This document shows positions 60,768 to 64,000 of a DNA stretch of 64,000 nucleotides, piece by piece. The stretch comes from Cupriavidus basilensis (GTDB lineage: Bacteria; Pseudomonadota; Gammaproteobacteria; Burkholderiales; Burkholderiaceae), in the NCBI RefSeq assembly GCF_000876015.1, contig NZ_BBQM01000025.1, positions 62,001 to 126,000 on the forward strand. Reading direction: 5' to 3'. The translations under genes were made by a program, and so were the position numbers. The stretch's first letter is position 1. Each line of letters starts with the position of its first letter. Under the pieces are notes generated by a model. It searched no databases and was not told the origin of the DNA. It was given only the letters and a program-made list of their open reading frames with translations.

Positions 60768-61261
60768 GGTGCATCCTCCATCGGCATGGCCTGCAGGTAG
60801 TCCGACGGGAGTTCGAAAACATCGTCGTCCGGCATCTCGCTGATCGGCTCGGGATCGTGCTCCGGCTTGCCGGCGATTGCCCGCTCAACCGATCGGACCG
60901 CCGCGACAAACTGCCCGCGGACTGCCAACTGCAGGGCCTGCCAGTCTTCGCAGCCCGAGAGCGCCTTCAGTTCCCGGGCACTCCACTGGCTGGCGTAGCC
61001 GTTCGAGAACGACCAAAGCAAATCCTGGATCTCTTTGGCGGGCGCCACGGAGAACCAGGTCGCGCCCGTGTCAGTGCCGAGCGCCATGACCAGCATGTGC
61101 TCGCGCGTGGCGATCACCGCACCGCGGTGCATGCCGAACGGCTGAAACAGCATGCCACGCAAGAAGCCGTGGTCGGAACAAAGGCGGTTTGCGAGATCCG
61201 ATTGGGGCATCTCGACTTCAAACGTACGAGCCCACGCGGGGCCAGCGTGATACAGAATCAT
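60755..61261 (-). CDS. Hypothetical protein between sbcC and sbcD
   Basis: A 168-residue soluble protein beginning MILYHAGPAWARTFEVEMPQ, with an acidic C-terminus. The start at 61261 is backed by an AGGAG site directly upstream; the frame extends to 61306. It overlaps sbcC by 13 bases and so is cotranscribed. Family not recognised. It is probably part of the plasmid/ICE DNA-processing block. Confidence 0.6.
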   Translation of the reverse strand: MILYHAGPAWARTFEVEMPQSDLANRLCSDHGFLRGMLFQPFGMHRGAVIATREHMLVMALGTDTGATWFSVAPAKEIQDLLWSFSNGYASQWSARELKALSGCEDWQALQLAVRGQFVAAVRSVERAIAGKPEHDPEPISEMPDDDVFELPSDYLQAMPMEDAPCVH

Positions 61262-61294
61262 GATGCACTCCTGAGAACGACAGAGTGCACCCCG

Positions 61295-61311
61295 GACGGG
61301 AAGCACCCGTC
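61295..61311. repeat. Hairpin in leader of the 61261 gene
   Basis: GACGGG-AAGCA-CCCGTC, 6-bp arms and a 5-base loop, about 35 bases upstream of the start codon at 61261. No T-run. It is one of several hairpins at gene borders in this block. Confidence 0.45.
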
Positions 61312-61423
61312 AGGGTAGAAGAAAAGAAATGGATACTGCGGATCGATGCGTCGGGGACGCGGGGTAAAACCAATTTTCGACAACCCGAAGGCTGTCGGAA
61401 CATGGCTTTCGCACGTTCTAGGG

Positions 61424-62821
61424 TTAGGCGGCTTCGGCCGCGAACAGGTCATCGTTCAGCCAATCCAACGCAGCCGACTTCTGCACCGGTGCGACCGGTG
61501 GAACAGAGGCAGGCAGGGCCGACTGCATCGCAGCTGCTGACGGCACCGGTTGTGGAATGTCGAGATCGGCCAGGTTGGCCAGCACACCGTCGGCAATGGA
61601 CTGTGCATCCAGGTTCTGCAACTGCGACAGCCGATCGACCAACGGACCAGTATCGACACCGGCAAGCTCGCCCCAGCGCCCGAGCTTCTCAGGCAGACTG
61701 GCGGCCCGGCTGATGCCTTCCGCGCGGCTACGCACCGCAGGCAAGATACGCGCTTCGATTTTCACCTCGGCGCTGTTGCGGAACAGGGCCTGAATGGCAT
61801 CACGGTCGACCAGCTGCCGGTGCTCCTCGTTGATCGACCAGCGAATGCGAACGAACTTATCTGCAGCGCCGGCGGCAACTTCGGCAAGTCGAGCCATGTC
61901 CGGCGGGCCGTCGAAGTCCACGCAGACTGTCTCGCGCGCGGGCGTCTCCATCTGCGTGGCGGTGACTTGACCCAGCTCGATATTCCAGCGCAGATAGCCC
62001 TTCGCTCCGATCTCACCGTAATGGAAGCGCCCGATGGAGCCGGGATACGCCACCACCCTACCCTCGCGCTCCCATTGCTGGGCGCGGTGGATGTGGCCAA
62101 GCATGAACGCGTCGCAATCGGCGTCAAACAGCGAGCCGATCGTGAACTCATGATCGAACCCCGCCATCGGCACACCGTGCTCTGTCTGGCAGCCGTTGAC
62201 CGTGCCGTGGGACACGCCAATGGTACGAATACCCTGCTCACGTAGCAGCCGGTTGATTGCCCCAGCCGCCGCGAGATAGGCCGCCAGATGATCACCAACA
62301 GCCGTGGCTGCATTGGACACGCCTACGGCGGCCGCAAGTGTCGCCTTGTTCACGGTCGGCACGCAGGTGAAAACCACCTTGGGATCGCCATGGGTTTCCG
62401 CGATCTCCTCGAGCTCTTCGATCGTGAACACGGAACCGTGAGAGGCGATGAACTCGCCCCGGCTTAGCGCGACCTGGTGGATGCGGTCCGCCACGTACAC
62501 AGGGCAGGCCTCTCCCCCAACGAAGCGAAACACATCCAGCGTGCCCGGCGGCTCGTGGCTGAAGGTGCCTTGCAGCATGAGCACGGGCGCAGCGCAAGCC
62601 AGCCGGTGCACACGACGCGCCAGGCCGGAGAACGCCGGCGAGTGCGCATCGAGCCGGTGGTCCGTCGAGTCCCCCGAGATCACATAGGCATCGCAGCCCG
62701 CAGCGATCGCGTCGTCGACAGCAAAGCCAAAGCAACGATCGGCTTCAACCAGGTTGCCGGGCGAGTAATGCAAGTCGGAGAAGTGTCCGACGCGAAGCTG
62801 ATCGCGTTCCTGAAACTTCAT
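61424..62821 (-). CDS. sbcD: SbcD-like metallophosphoesterase
   Basis: A 465-residue calcineurin-like phosphoesterase of the SbcD/Mre11 type. Metal-binding motifs in order: HFSDLHYSP (D-x-H), VISGDSTDHR (GDxxD), TFSHEPPG region, CVPTVNK, GVSHGTVNG (GxxH) and LGHIHRAQ (GHxH). It should be the nuclease subunit working with the SbcC-like ATPase. The start at 62821 has a GGAGG site a few bases upstream; an in-frame Met at 62836 is not supported. The C-terminal ~140 residues diverge from chromosomal SbcD. Confidence 0.88.
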   Translation of the reverse strand: MKFQERDQLRVGHFSDLHYSPGNLVEADRCFGFAVDDAIAAGCDAYVISGDSTDHRLDAHSPAFSGLARRVHRLACAAPVLMLQGTFSHEPPGTLDVFRFVGGEACPVYVADRIHQVALSRGEFIASHGSVFTIEELEEIAETHGDPKVVFTCVPTVNKATLAAAVGVSNAATAVGDHLAAYLAAAGAINRLLREQGIRTIGVSHGTVNGCQTEHGVPMAGFDHEFTIGSLFDADCDAFMLGHIHRAQQWEREGRVVAYPGSIGRFHYGEIGAKGYLRWNIELGQVTATQMETPARETVCVDFDGPPDMARLAEVAAGAADKFVRIRWSINEEHRQLVDRDAIQALFRNSAEVKIEARILPAVRSRAEGISRAASLPEKLGRWGELAGVDTGPLVDRLSQLQNLDAQSIADGVLANLADLDIPQPVPSAAAMQSALPASVPPVAPVQKSAALDWLNDDLFAAEAA

Positions 62822-62868
62822 GAAAGCCTCCATCATGGATACCGGGCGAGCCGGAGAGAGAAAAGAAA

Positions 62869-62890
62869 AAGGAAGCCCGAAGGCTTCCTT
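62869..62890 (-). terminator. Rho-independent terminator
   Basis: AAGGAAGCC-TTCG-GGCTTCCTT (minus strand), then a TTTTCTTTTC run. It lies just after the stop of the gene at 62918 and before sbcD, so it is probably an attenuating or partial terminator within the block. Confidence 0.75.
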
Positions 62891-62917
62891 TCACGAATTC
62901 CGGCACGTGGCCGGCGG

Positions 62918-64000
62918 TCAATGAGCGAGTTCGCGAGAGACTGCGGCAACCTGCTCGCGGAAAGCGAGCGGATTGGCCAGCGCAACGCGCATGTCGTCGA
63001 GGAGTCGGCGAATGTCGTTCGGTCGCCTCGGCCAACCGTGGCCAAAGCTTGCGTTGGCGAAGCGCTTCATCTGCTCGCGCCCTTCCGGGTTATTCAACCC
63101 AACACGCGTGAGAAGATCATCGAACTGACTTTCGAGGTCATCGACGTGGTCGGCTTCGCCTGCCCCAACGTCGGTGTGCACCGAGACTCGGTCGTGCAGG
63201 TCAGCGGGCGAGTCAGCGATGGTTGTCTCGACCGCTCGATCGGGACCCGTGGCTTCCAGCATGGCAACAGCTTCGTCCGCTTTCTCCACGTGCGAGATCT
63301 GGGGCCGGTCGGTGCCGTCAAGCAACGCGCCGAGATCGATATCGGCATCGAGCGTGATCAACCACTGCTTTTGACGCATGGGCTGGCCGTCTTCGCCGAT
63401 GCGGCTCACCTCGACTTCCATCTTCGAGACCCAGAACGTCACACCGACGAGACGGCCGCGCGCGAGCGAGACCGTCTGCATGGCAGCGTAGGCTTTCTGG
63501 AGCACGTAAATGGAGGTCGTGGGCAGCTCGATCAGGCCGAGGCCCTTGATCTTCAGGACCGCAAAAAAGAAGGACGCTGAAAGGCTGCACGCACCTGCCT
63601 GATACTGCGGGCACTCGTGCGGATCGCAGCGGCCGTCCTGGATCTCGTTGTCCTGCCGCAAGATGATCTGACGCCCGCCCCAGTTTCGCTTCGCGCGGCT
63701 GGCTCGCTCGCTCTTCTGCGCGGGCGCATACGTCTTGCAGTAGCGAACGCCATCGGAGCCGTATTCGGAAAAGTACTTCCGACCCGCCGCGCCCCACGCG
63801 ACCAACTGGTTCGGCATGTTCTGGAGCCAGTCGTCGAACGCGAAGATGACGGGAAAGCGCCAGAGCCGCCGCCCGTCGCCTTTATCCTCGCCGTACAGCT
63901 TGAGGATCTCGTCGGCGACGTCAGGGTTGGAGAAATCCGAGCCACGGCACGTGAAGTACGGCGTGTTCTTCGGGACCAAGGGGTTCTTGATCGAAGTCAC
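62918..64000 (-). CDS. Large hypothetical protein, cut by window edge
   Basis: At least 360 residues, open to the window boundary; the GTG at 63998-64000 could be the start or an internal codon. A possible zinc-binding segment is visible (GRCDPHECPQYQAGACSLSASFFF, four Cys/His). The C-terminal part contains RPNDIRRLLDDMRVALANPLAFREQVA. It resembles proteins loosely annotated as hydrolase or metal-binding in plasmids and ICEs, and by genomic position possibly a phiC31 gp3-like recombination directionality factor, but I cannot support a function. Confidence 0.5.
   Translation of the reverse strand: MTSIKNPLVPKNTPYFTCRGSDFSNPDVADEILKLYGEDKGDGRRLWRFPVIFAFDDWLQNMPNQLVAWGAAGRKYFSEYGSDGVRYCKTYAPAQKSERASRAKRNWGGRQIILRQDNEIQDGRCDPHECPQYQAGACSLSASFFFAVLKIKGLGLIELPTTSIYVLQKAYAAMQTVSLARGRLVGVTFWVSKMEVEVSRIGEDGQPMRQKQWLITLDADIDLGALLDGTDRPQISHVEKADEAVAMLEATGPDRAVETTIADSPADLHDRVSVHTDVGAGEADHVDDLESQFDDLLTRVGLNNPEGREQMKRFANASFGHGWPRRPNDIRRLLDDMRVALANPLAFREQVAAVSRELAH

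Noticed and set aside
59340..60800. Plus-strand open frame of 486 codons
   Set aside because: It is antisense to the well-supported SbcC-like gene and lacks recognisable domains.
1..64000. CRISPR array search
   Set aside because: No regularly spaced direct repeats were seen; the IscB locus is not associated with an array.

Overview
The window is GC-rich DNA whose gene content points to a betaproteobacterium of the Burkholderiales, most likely Cupriavidus or a close relative. The indicators are a Bug-type periplasmic binding protein, an arsenic operon in the order arsR-I-C2-B-C1-H-P known from Cupriavidus metallidurans, and a cnr/ncc-type nickel-cobalt operon. This assignment is inference from gene content. 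The replicon (chromosome or plasmid) cannot be fixed from the window.

Region 1 (1-10650): a tightly overlapping minus-strand catabolic operon (Bug binding protein, MmgE/PrpD, four-domain rhodanese, dienelactone-hydrolase-like enzyme, cysteine-dioxygenase-like enzyme) sits behind a LysR regulator. It is followed by a truncated permease, debris, and a large secreted RHS/YD-repeat protein with a small overlapping downstream gene.

Region 2 (11271-12370 plus 48489-51919): a KfrA-type DNA-binding gene, a DUF6884-like gene and a tyrosine recombinase, all on the plus strand. They have been split apart by two insertions: the big transposon described next, and an IS200/IS605-type element carrying the RNA-guided nuclease IscB.

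Region 3 (12371-48488): the central discovery is a complete 36.1-kb Tn3-family transposon. It has 38-bp terminal inverted repeats (33/38 matches) and is flanked by a 5-bp direct repeat, TCCTC. Removing the element plus one repeat copy restores the reading frame of the interrupted DUF6884-like gene. Its tnpA is at the left end but carries an in-frame stop and a frameshift. A tyrosine recombinase, the likely cointegrate resolvase, is at the right end. The cargo runs, in order: arsRIC2BC1HP, chrA, a BASS-family transporter, an NreB-like MFS exporter, cnr/ncc ABCHXY, selD-selU, a LysR/MFS pair, a methyltransferase, a two-component system, a divergent second metal RND efflux system with its outer membrane channel, and small exported proteins. 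Together these encode export or transformation of As(III)/As(V)/organoarsenicals, chromate, Ni/Co and another divalent cation, plus selenophosphate/selenouridine synthesis. A MerR/CadR-type metal promoter lies upstream of cnrY.

Region 4 (52134-57850): an IS5-family copy has inserted at the 3' end of a BisC-like molybdoenzyme gene. That gene sits in a sulfur-related operon with an ArsR-rhodanese fusion regulator and a TauE/SafE exporter. The decayed tail of a second MFS gene, related to the one in the transposon, follows.

Region 5 (57860-64000): a plasmid- or ICE-type DNA-metabolism block on the minus strand (SbcC-like, SbcD-like, a protein of unknown function and a large gene running off the window), punctuated by strong palindromic hairpins.
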